64,000 nucleotides of DNA. Origin: Serratia quinivorans. GTDB taxonomy: Bacteria; Pseudomonadota; Gammaproteobacteria; Enterobacterales; Enterobacteriaceae. Under the pieces are notes generated by a model that saw only the letters and a list, made by a program, of their open reading frames with translations, had not been told where the DNA came from and searched no databases. Shown one piece after another: positions 12,005-20,055 of the stretch (its first letter is position 1; every line of letters begins with the position of its first letter). Where the stretch lies: positions 1,116,001 through 1,180,000 of the forward strand of contig NZ_CAMKGL010000001.1 of NCBI RefSeq assembly GCF_946227985.1, in the 5' to 3' direction. A program made the position numbers and the translations under genes.

Positions 12005-12955
12005 TTACTCAATGGCGTGGGGCAACGGCGCCTGGTTGAAAAAGGCGTCAACGTTGGTAAATACGATGTCGCTCATTTTTTGCCGGGTTTCCTGAGTGGC
12101 ACTGGCGATATGCGGCTGCAGCACGACATTATCCATGGCGATCAGCTCGGCAGGCACCTGTGGCTCGTGGGCATAGACGTCCAGCCCGGCACCGGCAATG
12201 TCACCGTTTTGCAACGCGGCGATCAGGTCCTTTTCGTTGACAATGCTGCCACGGGCAATGTTGACCAGCAGCGCATGCGTCGGCAAGGCATCAAATAGAG
12301 TTTTATCCACCAGGCCTGCGCTGTCCTTGCCACCGGAGATGGCGATCACCAGGAAATCGCTTTCCCGTGCCAGCGCCAGTAAATCCGGGTAATAAGCATA
12401 GGGCAGCGTGGTGTCCTGCCGATGACTGGCATATTGGATACGCATGTTGAAACCGGCTGCGCGCTGGGCGATGGCGCGGCCGATATTGCCCATGCCAAAA
12501 ATACCCAGTCGCTTACCGCTGACCTGCACCGACAAGCCCGGTGCCTGTTGCAGCCAGTGTCCGTCACGGACAAAACGGTCATTGAGGCAAAGCTGGCGGG
12601 CGGTCGCCAGCAGCAATCCCAGCGCCATATCCGCCACGTCTTCGGTCAATGCGCCGGAGGTGATGGTCACCGCGATGTTGCGTTGCCGGGTGTAGCTCAG
12701 CTCAATGGCGTCGGTACCCACGCCGAATACCGCTATCAGGCCCAGTTGGGGCAGTTGTTCAAGAATCGGCGTGGCGACCCCGACATCTCCACGGGTGATG
12801 ATCGCGCGGAAGGTCTCACCTTTGGCGGCCAGAAAAGCGACCGGGTCAGCCTGCTCATACAGCCGATGTACCACAAAGTTGGCTTCCAGTCGGGCCTGCA
12901 GGTTTTCCATCACTGGGGCAATTAACAGCACTTCATTGGGGGTTGCGGTCGTCAT
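12005..12955 (-). CDS. D-isomer-specific 2-hydroxyacid dehydrogenase
   Basis: A 316-residue NAD(P)-dependent dehydrogenase. The Rossmann motif (GIFGMGNIGRAIAQRA) lies near residue 153, the substrate-binding Arg is in NIARGSIVNEKDL and the catalytic His in LQPHIASATQET. It most resembles the glyoxylate/hydroxypyruvate reductase (GhrB-like) branch. It is the first gene of a leftward group with an MFS carrier and an RpiR regulator, suggesting uptake and oxidation or reduction of a hydroxy or keto acid. AGGTG precedes the ATG. Confidence 0.85.
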   Translation of the reverse strand: MTTATPNEVLLIAPVMENLQARLEANFVVHRLYEQADPVAFLAAKGETFRAIITRGDVGVATPILEQLPQLGLIAVFGVGTDAIELSYTRQRNIAVTITSGALTEDVADMALGLLLATARQLCLNDRFVRDGHWLQQAPGLSVQVSGKRLGIFGMGNIGRAIAQRAAGFNMRIQYASHRQDTTLPYAYYPDLLALARESDFLVIAISGGKDSAGLVDKTLFDALPTHALLVNIARGSIVNEKDLIAALQNGDIAGAGLDVYAHEPQVPAELIAMDNVVLQPHIASATQETRQKMSDIVFTNVDAFFNQAPLPHAIE

Positions 12956-13372
12956 GGTGTCACCTGTTTAAATAGCGTTAATGCGTTATGGCTATCAAAG
13001 CGGTTTTCCGCAGGCGGTTTTGCGACAGATATCACGCTGAATGATGTTAAAAAAGGGTGTTACCCGGAATGTGATCGACGGGGGAAAAGTAGTAACAGCA
13101 AGCCGTAACATACCAGAGCGAAGGGTATAACTTTCGAATTCGGATGGTTGAGGAGCCTGTCCGCTATTTTTAGCTCGAACACTGGCCCCCATGAATATGA
13201 TTACGGACATCTATCAGAATTTAATAATAAATACCCACTTTTCGGTAAAGCAATTTGCGCTACATCACCTTAACATTGCTAATGTCTTTCAATGATTATA
13301 ATTAGCAGGCTGTGAATTATTCATCACAGTGATATTAGGGAGCAATCCCTTTGGTTAAGGATATATTTCACC
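12956..13372. other. Intergenic region with divergent promoters; no convincing gene
   Basis: This 417-bp gap separates the leftward dehydrogenase from the rightward molybdenum hydroxylase operon. The right part is AT-rich and holds an inverted repeat, CTGTGA (13310-13315) and TCACAG (13324-13329), with an 8-nt spacer. That resembles a CRP half-site pair but has two bases too many between the arms. A short leftward frame at 12995-13210 has no features of a real protein. Confidence 0.6.
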
Positions 13373-13846
13373 ATGGAAATCAACATAAACGGCCGGATGG
13401 TCGCCCTTGACGACGTCTCGCCCGAAACGCCTTTACTCTACGTGTTACGCAACGATCTTGGCCTAAACGGCCCCAAATACGGCTGTGGTTTGGGGGAGTG
13501 CGGTGCCTGTACCGTGCTGATCGAGGGCGTTGCTGCTCGTTCTTGTTCCATCCCTCTGAGCGGTGCGCTCAATAAATCCATTACCACGCTGGAAGGCCTC
13601 AGCGAAGCGGGGCAACTGCATCCGGTTCAACAGGGCTTTATCGATGAGCAGGCAGCGCAGTGCGGGTATTGCACCAACGGTATGATCATGACCCTGGTGG
13701 CGCTGTTTGAGCGCAACCCGCAGGCCGATGAGCAACAAATCAAAAACGAACTGGCCTATAACCTGTGTCGCTGCGGCACCCACATTGAAATCTTGCGCGC
13801 CGCCGCCAAAGCCCGACAGCTGCTGGCTGAAAGGGGGCAGGCATGA
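13373..13846 (+). CDS. Molybdenum hydroxylase [2Fe-2S] small subunit (IorA/NicA-like)
   Basis: A 157-residue iron-sulfur subunit of a xanthine-oxidase-family enzyme. All eight cluster cysteines can be placed: Cys38, 43, 46 and 58 (plant-ferredoxin-type cluster) and Cys97, 100, 132 and 134 (second cluster). Related proteins are isoquinoline 1-oxidoreductase alpha subunit and nicotinate dehydrogenase NicA. It has no signal peptide. It is probably exported bound to its Tat-signal partner, coded by the next gene, which it overlaps by 4 bp. Electrons would pass from the molybdenum site through this subunit to the cytochrome c coded third in the operon. Confidence 0.92.
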   Translation: MEININGRMVALDDVSPETPLLYVLRNDLGLNGPKYGCGLGECGACTVLIEGVAARSCSIPLSGALNKSITTLEGLSEAGQLHPVQQGFIDEQAAQCGYCTNGMIMTLVALFERNPQADEQQIKNELAYNLCRCGTHIEILRAAAKARQLLAERGQA

Positions 13847-16128
13847 ACCGCCTGGAAATAACCCGCCGCCATCTGTTACAGGCCGGCGGCGTGGTGATGG
13901 TCAGCAGCCTGTTGCCGGTTTCACTTAATACCCTTGCCGCCGCGCCTGCCACCCTGGGCAACCTGCCGCTGGATCGCGTGGACAGCTTTATCGGTCTGAC
14001 CGCCGACGGCCGGGTCACCGCCTTTAACGGCCATGTGGATCTCGGTACCGGCATTCGCACGGCGTTGGCGCAGATTGTTGCCGATGAAATCTGCGTCCCT
14101 TTTGATCATGTTACGGTCATTCTGGGGGATACCCAGCGCACGCCGGATCAGGGTCCCACCATCGCCAGTGCCACCATTCAGGTGACCTCAATACCGCTGC
14201 GTCAGGCGGCGGCGCAGGTGCGGCAATTGCTGCTGGGGTTGGCCGCGCGCGCTTTCGCATTGCCGGTGGACAGGCTGCGTGCAGAAAATGGCCGGGTGTT
14301 TGCGGTGGATAAACCCCATGTCAGCCTGAGTTATGGCGATCTGGCCAGCGGGCAAAACTTACAGGTGGCACTGGATAAAACGGTCAAGCTGAAGAGCGTG
14401 ACGGAGAGTCGTTACGTCGGTATGGCGGTGCCACGGGTGGATATCCCGGCCAAGGTTACCGGCCAGCTGACCTATGTGCACGATCTGCGCCTGCCGGGCA
14501 TGCTGCACGGCAGAGTGGTGCGGCCGCCTTATACCGGGGCGGACAGCAGTGCGCCCCTGGGCAGCGGGCTGCTGTCGGTGGACAGAGCTTCTATCTCTCA
14601 TTTGCCAGGCATCGTAAAACTGGTGGTGATTAACGATTTTATCGGCATCGTGGCCGAGCGTGAAGAGCAGGCGATCGACGCCATGCGCCAATTGAAAACC
14701 GTATGGCGCCCGTGGTCCGGGCTGCCGGATCTCTCGGCGGATGGCCTGCATGCGGCGTTGGTGGCTAACCCGAAAACCGATCGCGTACTGCGTGACGATG
14801 TCGGCGTCGATGCCGCGTTGGGGTCGCTGCATACCGAGGTTAATGCCGATTACGTTTGGCCCTATCATCAGCATGCCTCCATCGGACCTTCCTGTGCGGT
14901 GGCCGATGTCACCAGTGAACATGCAGAAATCTGGTCGGGCACGCAAAACCCTCATGACCTGCGTAAAGACATTGCCCATTTGCTCGACCGGCAACCGGAG
15001 CAGGTGCACATCAACCGCATGGAGGCCTCCGGTTGCTATGGCCGCAACTGCGCCGATGACGTGTCGGCAGATGCCGCGCTGTTATCACAGGCCACCGGCA
15101 AACCGGTCAGGGTACAGTTGATGCGCGAGCAAGAGTCGGGCTGGGAGCCCAAGGGCACCGGGCAGCTGATACGGGTGCGCGGCGGGCTGGATCAGCACCG
15201 GCAGGTGGCGGCCTATGAGTTGAAAACCAGTTATCCCTCCAACAATGCAGTGACGTTGTCACTGGTATTGACCGGCAAGGTGGCCAATCGGGCCGACGTA
15301 CAGCAGATGGGCGACAGAACCGCCATTCCGCAGTATGAATATCCGAATATGCAGGTGATCTGCCAGGATGCTGCGCCGATCGTGCGGGCTTCCTGGATGC
15401 GCGGGGTTTCGGCGCTGCCCAACGTGTTCGCCCACGAGTCGTGGATTGATGAACTGGCATGGCATGCCGGGCAGGATCCGATCGCTTTCCGTCTGCAATA
15501 TCTGAAAGACCCGCGTGCGGTCGCGTTGATCAATGCGCTGAAGAAACAGGCTAACTGGCAGGATGGCCCGTCGCATCGCAACCCGGCACCGGATACGCAG
15601 GCGTGGGTCAGTGGGCGTGGCTTTGCCTATGCGCGTTACTTCCACAGCAAATTCCCCGGTTTCGGCGCCGCCTGGGCGGCCTGGGTGTGCGACCTTAGCG
15701 TCAATCGCCACAGCGGCCAGATCAAGCTCGATAAAATCTTCGTTGCTCATGACTGCGGTCGCATCATCAATCCGGCCGGAGTGCGCCATCAGGTACATGG
15801 CAATATTCTTCAGTCCGCCAGCCGGGTGCTGAAAGAGTTTGTCACCTTTGACGCCTCGGCGGTGACGTCGCTGGACTGGGGCGGCTACCCGATCCTGCGT
15901 TTTGATGAATTGCCGCAGGTGGATGTTCAACTGCTGGACTATCCGGATGAGCCGCCGATGGGGGCAGGAGAATCGGCTTCGGTGCCGAGTGCGGCCGCCA
16001 TCGCCAATGCGTTATTTGATGCGTTGGGAGTACGTCTGAGGGAAGTGCCGTTTACTCCCGAGCAGGTGCTGAAAGCGTTAAAACAGCAGGCTTCCGCCAA
16101 CGCAGCAACCAGGGATAAGTCATTATGA
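13843..16128 (+). CDS. Periplasmic molybdopterin oxidoreductase large subunit (IorB-like)
   Basis: A 761-residue molybdenum-binding subunit. It opens with a Tat signal (ITRRHLLQAGGVVMVSSLL, residues 5-23), so the folded enzyme is sent to the periplasm. The rest follows the two-part aldehyde oxidase/xanthine dehydrogenase layout of the isoquinoline 1-oxidoreductase beta branch, with a conserved cofactor loop GAGESASVPSAAAIANALFD near the C-terminus. The substrate could be an aldehyde or an N-heteroaromatic. With the separate cytochrome subunit it equals in size the fused NicB protein of nicotinate hydroxylation, and it also matches the AldFGH-type aldehyde dehydrogenases of acetic acid bacteria. 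Overlaps of 4 bp on both sides show one operon. Confidence 0.9.
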   Translation: MNRLEITRRHLLQAGGVVMVSSLLPVSLNTLAAAPATLGNLPLDRVDSFIGLTADGRVTAFNGHVDLGTGIRTALAQIVADEICVPFDHVTVILGDTQRTPDQGPTIASATIQVTSIPLRQAAAQVRQLLLGLAARAFALPVDRLRAENGRVFAVDKPHVSLSYGDLASGQNLQVALDKTVKLKSVTESRYVGMAVPRVDIPAKVTGQLTYVHDLRLPGMLHGRVVRPPYTGADSSAPLGSGLLSVDRASISHLPGIVKLVVINDFIGIVAEREEQAIDAMRQLKTVWRPWSGLPDLSADGLHAALVANPKTDRVLRDDVGVDAALGSLHTEVNADYVWPYHQHASIGPSCAVADVTSEHAEIWSGTQNPHDLRKDIAHLLDRQPEQVHINRMEASGCYGRNCADDVSADAALLSQATGKPVRVQLMREQESGWEPKGTGQLIRVRGGLDQHRQVAAYELKTSYPSNNAVTLSLVLTGKVANRADVQQMGDRTAIPQYEYPNMQVICQDAAPIVRASWMRGVSALPNVFAHESWIDELAWHAGQDPIAFRLQYLKDPRAVALINALKKQANWQDGPSHRNPAPDTQAWVSGRGFAYARYFHSKFPGFGAAWAAWVCDLSVNRHSGQIKLDKIFVAHDCGRIINPAGVRHQVHGNILQSASRVLKEFVTFDASAVTSLDWGGYPILRFDELPQVDVQLLDYPDEPPMGAGESASVPSAAAIANALFDALGVRLREVPFTPEQVLKALKQQASANAATRDKSL
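15250..15262. other. matS site (MatP binding, Ter macrodomain)
   Basis: GTGACGTTGTCAC fits the MatP consensus GTGACRNYGTCAC at every position. It lies inside the oxidoreductase gene, as many matS sites lie in genes. A second perfect match is at 29131, and dif lies at 60545. Confidence 0.75.
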
Positions 16129-17423
16129 GCAAATTAAAGAAAGCCGCTGGATGGGGCAGCCTGGCCGTCATCGCCGTAGCGGTCGCCGGTGCTACTATCA
16201 GCTGGCAGCCGGAAATTGCGCCGCGTGATGCAAACGAGACCCAGGTTTTTAGTCAGCAACAGATTGCCCGTGGCAAAATGCTGGCCGATCTCGGCGACTG
16301 TTCGGTTTGCCATACCCGGCCGGGCGGTAAACGCAATACCGGCGGACTGGCGATGGAGATCCCCTTCGGCACCATTTACACCACCAACATTACCCCGGAT
16401 AACGAAACCGGCATTGGCAAATGGTCGTATTCTGCTTTTGAACGAGCAATGCGCCACGGGGTCGATCGCCAGGGGCGCTATCTCTATCCTGCTTTCCCCT
16501 ATACCGCCTTTACCCGTACCAGCGATGAAGATCTGCAGGCGCTATACGCCTATCTGATGTCACAACCGGCGGTGAGCTACCAGCCACCCGTTACCGCACT
16601 GAGTTTTCCGTTTAACATTCGCCAGGGCATAGTGGCCTGGAACTGGCTGTTCCTGACGCCGGGCGCGATGAAAACCGACCCTGAACAAAGCGCCGAATGG
16701 AACCGGGGAGCCTATTTTACCGAGGGGCTGGGTCACTGCAGTGCCTGTCATTCACCGCGCAATCTGATGTTTGGCGAAAAAGGCGGCAGTGCGCACTTGA
16801 CCGGCGGCGTGGCGGAGGCCTGGACGGCACCGTCACTTACCGGCAGTTCGGTGGCACCGCTGGATTGGGCCCGGCAGGATTTACTCAACTTTATGCGCAG
16901 CGGATATTCGGCGAATCACGGCGTAGCGGCAGGGCCGATGGCACCGGTAATCGAAGAGGGGCTTTCACGCCTGCCGGAGCAGGACCTGCAGGCCATCGCT
17001 ACCTATCTTCGCAGCTATCACCCGCAGCAACCCAGGGGCGCAGAGGCTCAACGGCTGAATGGTAGGGCAGAGTTAAAAACGGAACCCTTGACCACCGACG
17101 GGGCGCGTATTTTCTCCGGTGCCTGTATGGCTTGCCATGCTCAGGAAAAGGGGGCGCAAATGGCCGGTGTCAGGCCTTCACTGGCGCTCAATACCAACCT
17201 GTTTGCCGATACGCCAGACAATGCGATTCGGGTGGTGTTGGACGGTATCCAGCGCCCGGCCAATATCAATCTGGGATATATGCCGGCATTCCGCCATAAC
17301 CTGAACGATGGACAGATTGCGGCCTTGCTTGATTTCCTGCGGCAAAGTTACGCCGGGAAAGCGCCGTGGCCTGACCTGCAGGCGCAAGTCAGCCGCGTAC
17401 GCAGCGAAACTGAAGATAGATAG
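16125..17423 (+). CDS. Tri-heme cytochrome c subunit of the molybdenum hydroxylase
   Basis: A 432-residue periplasmic or membrane-anchored cytochrome. It starts with a signal or anchor segment (residues 11-27). Three CXXCH heme sites follow: Cys59-His63 (CSVCH), Cys205-His209 (CSACH) and Cys334-His338 (CMACH). The layout is that of the cytochrome subunit of membrane alcohol and aldehyde dehydrogenases. It would carry electrons from the molybdenum enzyme to quinone or a terminal oxidase. It overlaps the large subunit gene by 4 bp. Confidence 0.92.
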   Translation: MSKLKKAAGWGSLAVIAVAVAGATISWQPEIAPRDANETQVFSQQQIARGKMLADLGDCSVCHTRPGGKRNTGGLAMEIPFGTIYTTNITPDNETGIGKWSYSAFERAMRHGVDRQGRYLYPAFPYTAFTRTSDEDLQALYAYLMSQPAVSYQPPVTALSFPFNIRQGIVAWNWLFLTPGAMKTDPEQSAEWNRGAYFTEGLGHCSACHSPRNLMFGEKGGSAHLTGGVAEAWTAPSLTGSSVAPLDWARQDLLNFMRSGYSANHGVAAGPMAPVIEEGLSRLPEQDLQAIATYLRSYHPQQPRGAEAQRLNGRAELKTEPLTTDGARIFSGACMACHAQEKGAQMAGVRPSLALNTNLFADTPDNAIRVVLDGIQRPANINLGYMPAFRHNLNDGQIAALLDFLRQSYAGKAPWPDLQAQVSRVRSETEDR

Positions 17424-17442
17424 GATTGGATTACTAAATTGG

Positions 17443-17465
17443 CGGGGGCCATTGCAGGCCCCCCG
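17443..17465. terminator. GC-rich hairpin behind the molybdenum hydroxylase operon
   Basis: GGGGGCC (17444-17450) pairs with GGCCCCC (17457-17463) around a 6-nt loop, 20 bp after the cytochrome stop codon. The T-run is poor on both strands, so it is a weak terminator. It also lies just after the stop of the small leftward ORF at 17468-17548. Confidence 0.45.
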
Positions 17466-17467
17466 AT

Positions 17468-17548
17468 TTAGTGAATCACGCACAGCTCATTCCAGTAGCT
17501 GAAACGGACGCGCTGTTTCAGTCGGTTATTCCACAAATAAAGCGTCAT
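17468..17548 (-). CDS. Candidate 26-residue small protein
   Basis: A short frame starts with ATG at 17548 behind an excellent ribosome binding site (GGAGGA, 7-nt spacing) and ends with TAA. The peptide begins MTLYLWNNRLKQRVRF and is basic and rich in aromatic residues, with one Cys near the end; it has no membrane segment. It lies alone between the cytochrome gene and the EamA gene, with a GC-rich hairpin just behind it. I do not recognise it. It could be a real small protein or a leader peptide. Confidence 0.4.
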   Translation of the reverse strand: MTLYLWNNRLKQRVRFSYWNELCVIH

Positions 17549-17680
17549 CGTTTGTTCCTCCGCCATGTCTGTCTCAATAAATAACAGCTATTACCAAACG
17601 GGGCGAATGCCTTATTTTGCTGAACTTTTGATATTTTTGGGATAACCCTGCCTGATGTGTATCGGTGATAAAAACGGGTT

Positions 17681-18595
17681 TTAAGGTGTTGGGCTCTCGT
17701 CCGCCAGACAGGGCTTTTTCTTCGCCCGCATCAGTCGCCAACCAAAATTCATACCCGCCGCCGCCAGCAAGATGGCCGCAGCGCCCAACAGTTGCATCAG
17801 GCTCAGGCGGTGACCGAACACCGACCAGTCGACGATAATCGCCACCAATGGATAGATAAACGACAAGGCACCCACTAGGCTGGTCGGGATTTTCTGGATC
17901 GCGCTGTACAACAGCGAGGACATCAACCCGGTATGCACCAGGCCAAGGGTCGCCAGCAGCAGCCAGGCATTTGCCGTTGATGGCAGAACGCCCAGCCCGG
18001 CGAAGGGGGCCAACAGCACCACGCCAACGGTGAGCTGAATCAACACAATCAGATGCGGTGGCACCCCTTTCAACTGTTTGACAATCGCTGCCGCGACCGC
18101 ATACATAAAAGCCGCACCCAGCGCCAGCATCACCCCGGTGAAGTAATGGGAGCCGGGCGCGTCACCGTCATGTTTGCCGGTAATAATCAGCAACATGCCG
18201 CCAAAGGCCAGCAGCAGCCAGCCGATTTTACTCGCGTTCAGTTTTTCACCAAAAAACAACAGCCCCAGTCCGACCAACATAAAGGGCTGCACGTGGTAAG
18301 TGACCGTTGCCACGGCAATAGAGGCGTAGGAATAGGCAGCAAATAGCAGCGTCCAGTTCAACACCAGCGCGATCCCACCCAGTACCGCAATTGCGGCCTG
18401 TCGCCAGGTTAACCGGCCCCTTTTCAGCAGGCCGAGCAGGGCGCAGGCAACCAGCATCGCCAGCGCGCCAAAGGCACAGCGCCAGAAGACCACCGTGGTT
18501 GCCGGTTGCCCCAGCATCACCACCGGCCAGCCTACGGTGCCGGAAATTATCATGGCGAGCGTCATCTGCCATACGCCGCTGGTTTTCACTTTCAT
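17681..18595 (-). CDS. EamA-family (DMT superfamily) transporter
   Basis: A 304-residue membrane protein with ten predicted helices arranged as two EamA repeats (residues about 8-135 and 150-287). Members usually export amino acids or other small metabolites. It is divergent from the XRE-cupin regulator at 18725, with an operator-like inverted repeat between them, so it is probably that regulator's target. GGTGAAGGGGA precedes the ATG. Confidence 0.88.
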   Translation of the reverse strand: MKVKTSGVWQMTLAMIISGTVGWPVVMLGQPATTVVFWRCAFGALAMLVACALLGLLKRGRLTWRQAAIAVLGGIALVLNWTLLFAAYSYASIAVATVTYHVQPFMLVGLGLLFFGEKLNASKIGWLLLAFGGMLLIITGKHDGDAPGSHYFTGVMLALGAAFMYAVAAAIVKQLKGVPPHLIVLIQLTVGVVLLAPFAGLGVLPSTANAWLLLATLGLVHTGLMSSLLYSAIQKIPTSLVGALSFIYPLVAIIVDWSVFGHRLSLMQLLGAAAILLAAAGMNFGWRLMRAKKKPCLADESPTP

Positions 18596-18686
18596 TCCCC
18601 TTCACCCCGTTTGCGCTCAGTGCTTGCCGATATCGGCAGCTACCATTAAAATGAACAACTGAACATTATGATGAACAGGTCGCAAG

Positions 18687-18704
18687 TGTTCGTCAAGTCG
18701 AACA
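18687..18704. promoter_or_regulatory. Operator-like repeat between EamA and XRE-cupin genes
   Basis: TGTTCG (18687-18692) and CGAACA (18699-18704) form a perfect inverted repeat with a 6-nt spacer, 20 bp before the regulator's start. Further GAACA copies lie at 18653, 18661, 18673 and 18720. This clustering in a short divergent promoter fits binding by the XRE-cupin protein. Confidence 0.5.
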
Positions 18705-18724
18705 AATGGATGATATGGTGAACA

Positions 18725-19294
18725 ATGAGCGCTAATACCGACAGTAATCTCACTCCTATTGGCCTGCTTTCTAGCGCTATTCGCCGCGAACGCGAGCGGC
18801 TGGGGCTGTCGGTTACCGAGTTGGCCCGGCGGGCGGGTATAGCAAAATCGACGCTTTCGCAGCTGGAAACCGGCAACGGTAACCCCAGTCTGGAAACGCT
18901 GTGGGCGTTGGCGATGGCGCTGGATGTGCCGGTCAGCCGGTTAATCTCCCAGCCGCGTCAGCACGTGCAGGTGATCCGCGCCAATGAAGGGGTGACCACC
19001 GTTTCCGAACAGGCCAATTACGCCGCGACCTTGTTGGCAACCTGTCCGCCGGGCGCGCAGCGCGATATTTACCGCCTGAGCGTTCAACCGGGCGAGGCAC
19101 GTATTTCGCGCCCGCATATGCCGGGCACCATTGAGCACGTGATTATCAGTAGCGGCAGGGCGCTAGTCGGGCCGAAGGACCAGGCGGTGGCATTGAGTCC
19201 GGGGGATTACATCAGCTACTCCGCCGATCGGGAGCACATTTTCGAAGCCCTGGCCGCGGATACCACGGCGGTGATGCTGATAGAGCAAGGCTAG
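18725..19294 (+). CDS. XRE-family regulator with C-terminal cupin domain
   Basis: A 189-residue regulator. The N-terminal helix-turn-helix (LGLSVTELARRAGIAKSTLSQLE, about residues 22-44) is followed by a C-terminal cupin (PHMPGTIEHVIISSGRALVG...LSPGDYISYSADREHIFEA), the layout of SutR/YdcN-like proteins that sense a small molecule. It is divergent from the EamA transporter gene, and I infer that it controls export of its own ligand. It ends 11 bp before the convergent GNAT gene. Confidence 0.88.
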   Translation: MSANTDSNLTPIGLLSSAIRRERERLGLSVTELARRAGIAKSTLSQLETGNGNPSLETLWALAMALDVPVSRLISQPRQHVQVIRANEGVTTVSEQANYAATLLATCPPGAQRDIYRLSVQPGEARISRPHMPGTIEHVIISSGRALVGPKDQAVALSPGDYISYSADREHIFEALAADTTAVMLIEQG

Positions 19295-19304
19295 TCCCGT
19301 TGGG

Positions 19305-19862
19305 TCACTCAAGCAGGGGGGCGGTGTAAAAGGTCATTTTTTCATAATGGTCGTTGAGCAGATTGACCTCCGCCGTCACGTTGAACCCCAGCGCTTGATA
19401 CATTCTGCCCAGATAGGGTTTACTCTTGTCGGCCAGCAAGCCGACCTTGTGGAAACCCTGTTTTCTGGCCTCAAGCGTCACCTGATTAACCAAACGTTTT
19501 GCTATACCCTTACCCCGGCATTCCGGTAAAACCGCCAGTGAATCAATATAGATTTCATCCGGTTCAGACTCATTTTCCATATCGGGCAGATGTTCGGTGA
19601 TGGACTGAAAGCCGGATTCATCTTCACCGCGAAAGTAGAGAATACACCCCAGGATCCCGCTGTGGTTTCTGGCGACAAAGATGTTTCTGTAACTGAAGTA
19701 GATATCATCACGACTGAAATTTATTTCATACTGATGGAGGGCATCGTTAATATCATCCTTACCGGAAAGCGCCAATACGGCATCTTTATCTGCCAGGGAG
19801 GTGAGCCTTACAATTTCTGCAGCATCGGTTTTTTTCGCTTTTTCGATAATGATATTTTCCAT
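19305..19862 (-). CDS. GNAT-family N-acetyltransferase
   Basis: A 185-residue acetyltransferase. The acetyl-CoA loop is visible as VLPECRGKGIAKRLVNQVT (consensus Q/RxxGxG/A), followed by the usual C-terminal strand (GLLADKSKPYLGRMYQALGFNVTAEV). I chose the ATG at 19862 because AAGGAAGG lies 6 nt upstream; the longer frame from 19970 would add 36 unrelated residues. The substrate is unknown. Confidence 0.82.
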   Translation of the reverse strand: MENIIIEKAKKTDAAEIVRLTSLADKDAVLALSGKDDINDALHQYEINFSRDDIYFSYRNIFVARNHSGILGCILYFRGEDESGFQSITEHLPDMENESEPDEIYIDSLAVLPECRGKGIAKRLVNQVTLEARKQGFHKVGLLADKSKPYLGRMYQALGFNVTAEVNLLNDHYEKMTFYTAPLLE

Positions 19863-20055
19863 AAATAGCCTTCCTTTTAAAACGTGGCCTTTGTACTTTG
19901 AAACTTGCTGCCCCGAATGATACCTCGGATCCTGTCCGGGAATCGGTATTTTATTGAAAACGCTTCTCATTTATACTAATGTGCCCGTAGTTGCGACGGT
20001 GACCCACGCCTGATTAAGACCACCGTCATGGTTTAAAAACCTTCAAGGATTGAAG

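Noticed and set aside
12995..13210. Leftward frame of 71 codons in the gap before the molybdenum hydroxylase operon
   Set aside because: No ribosome binding site, odd residue content and no domain; the region is better read as promoter DNA.
13310..13329. CTGTGA/TCACAG pair as a CRP site
   Set aside because: The spacer is 8 nt where CRP needs 6; kept only as an unassigned inverted repeat.
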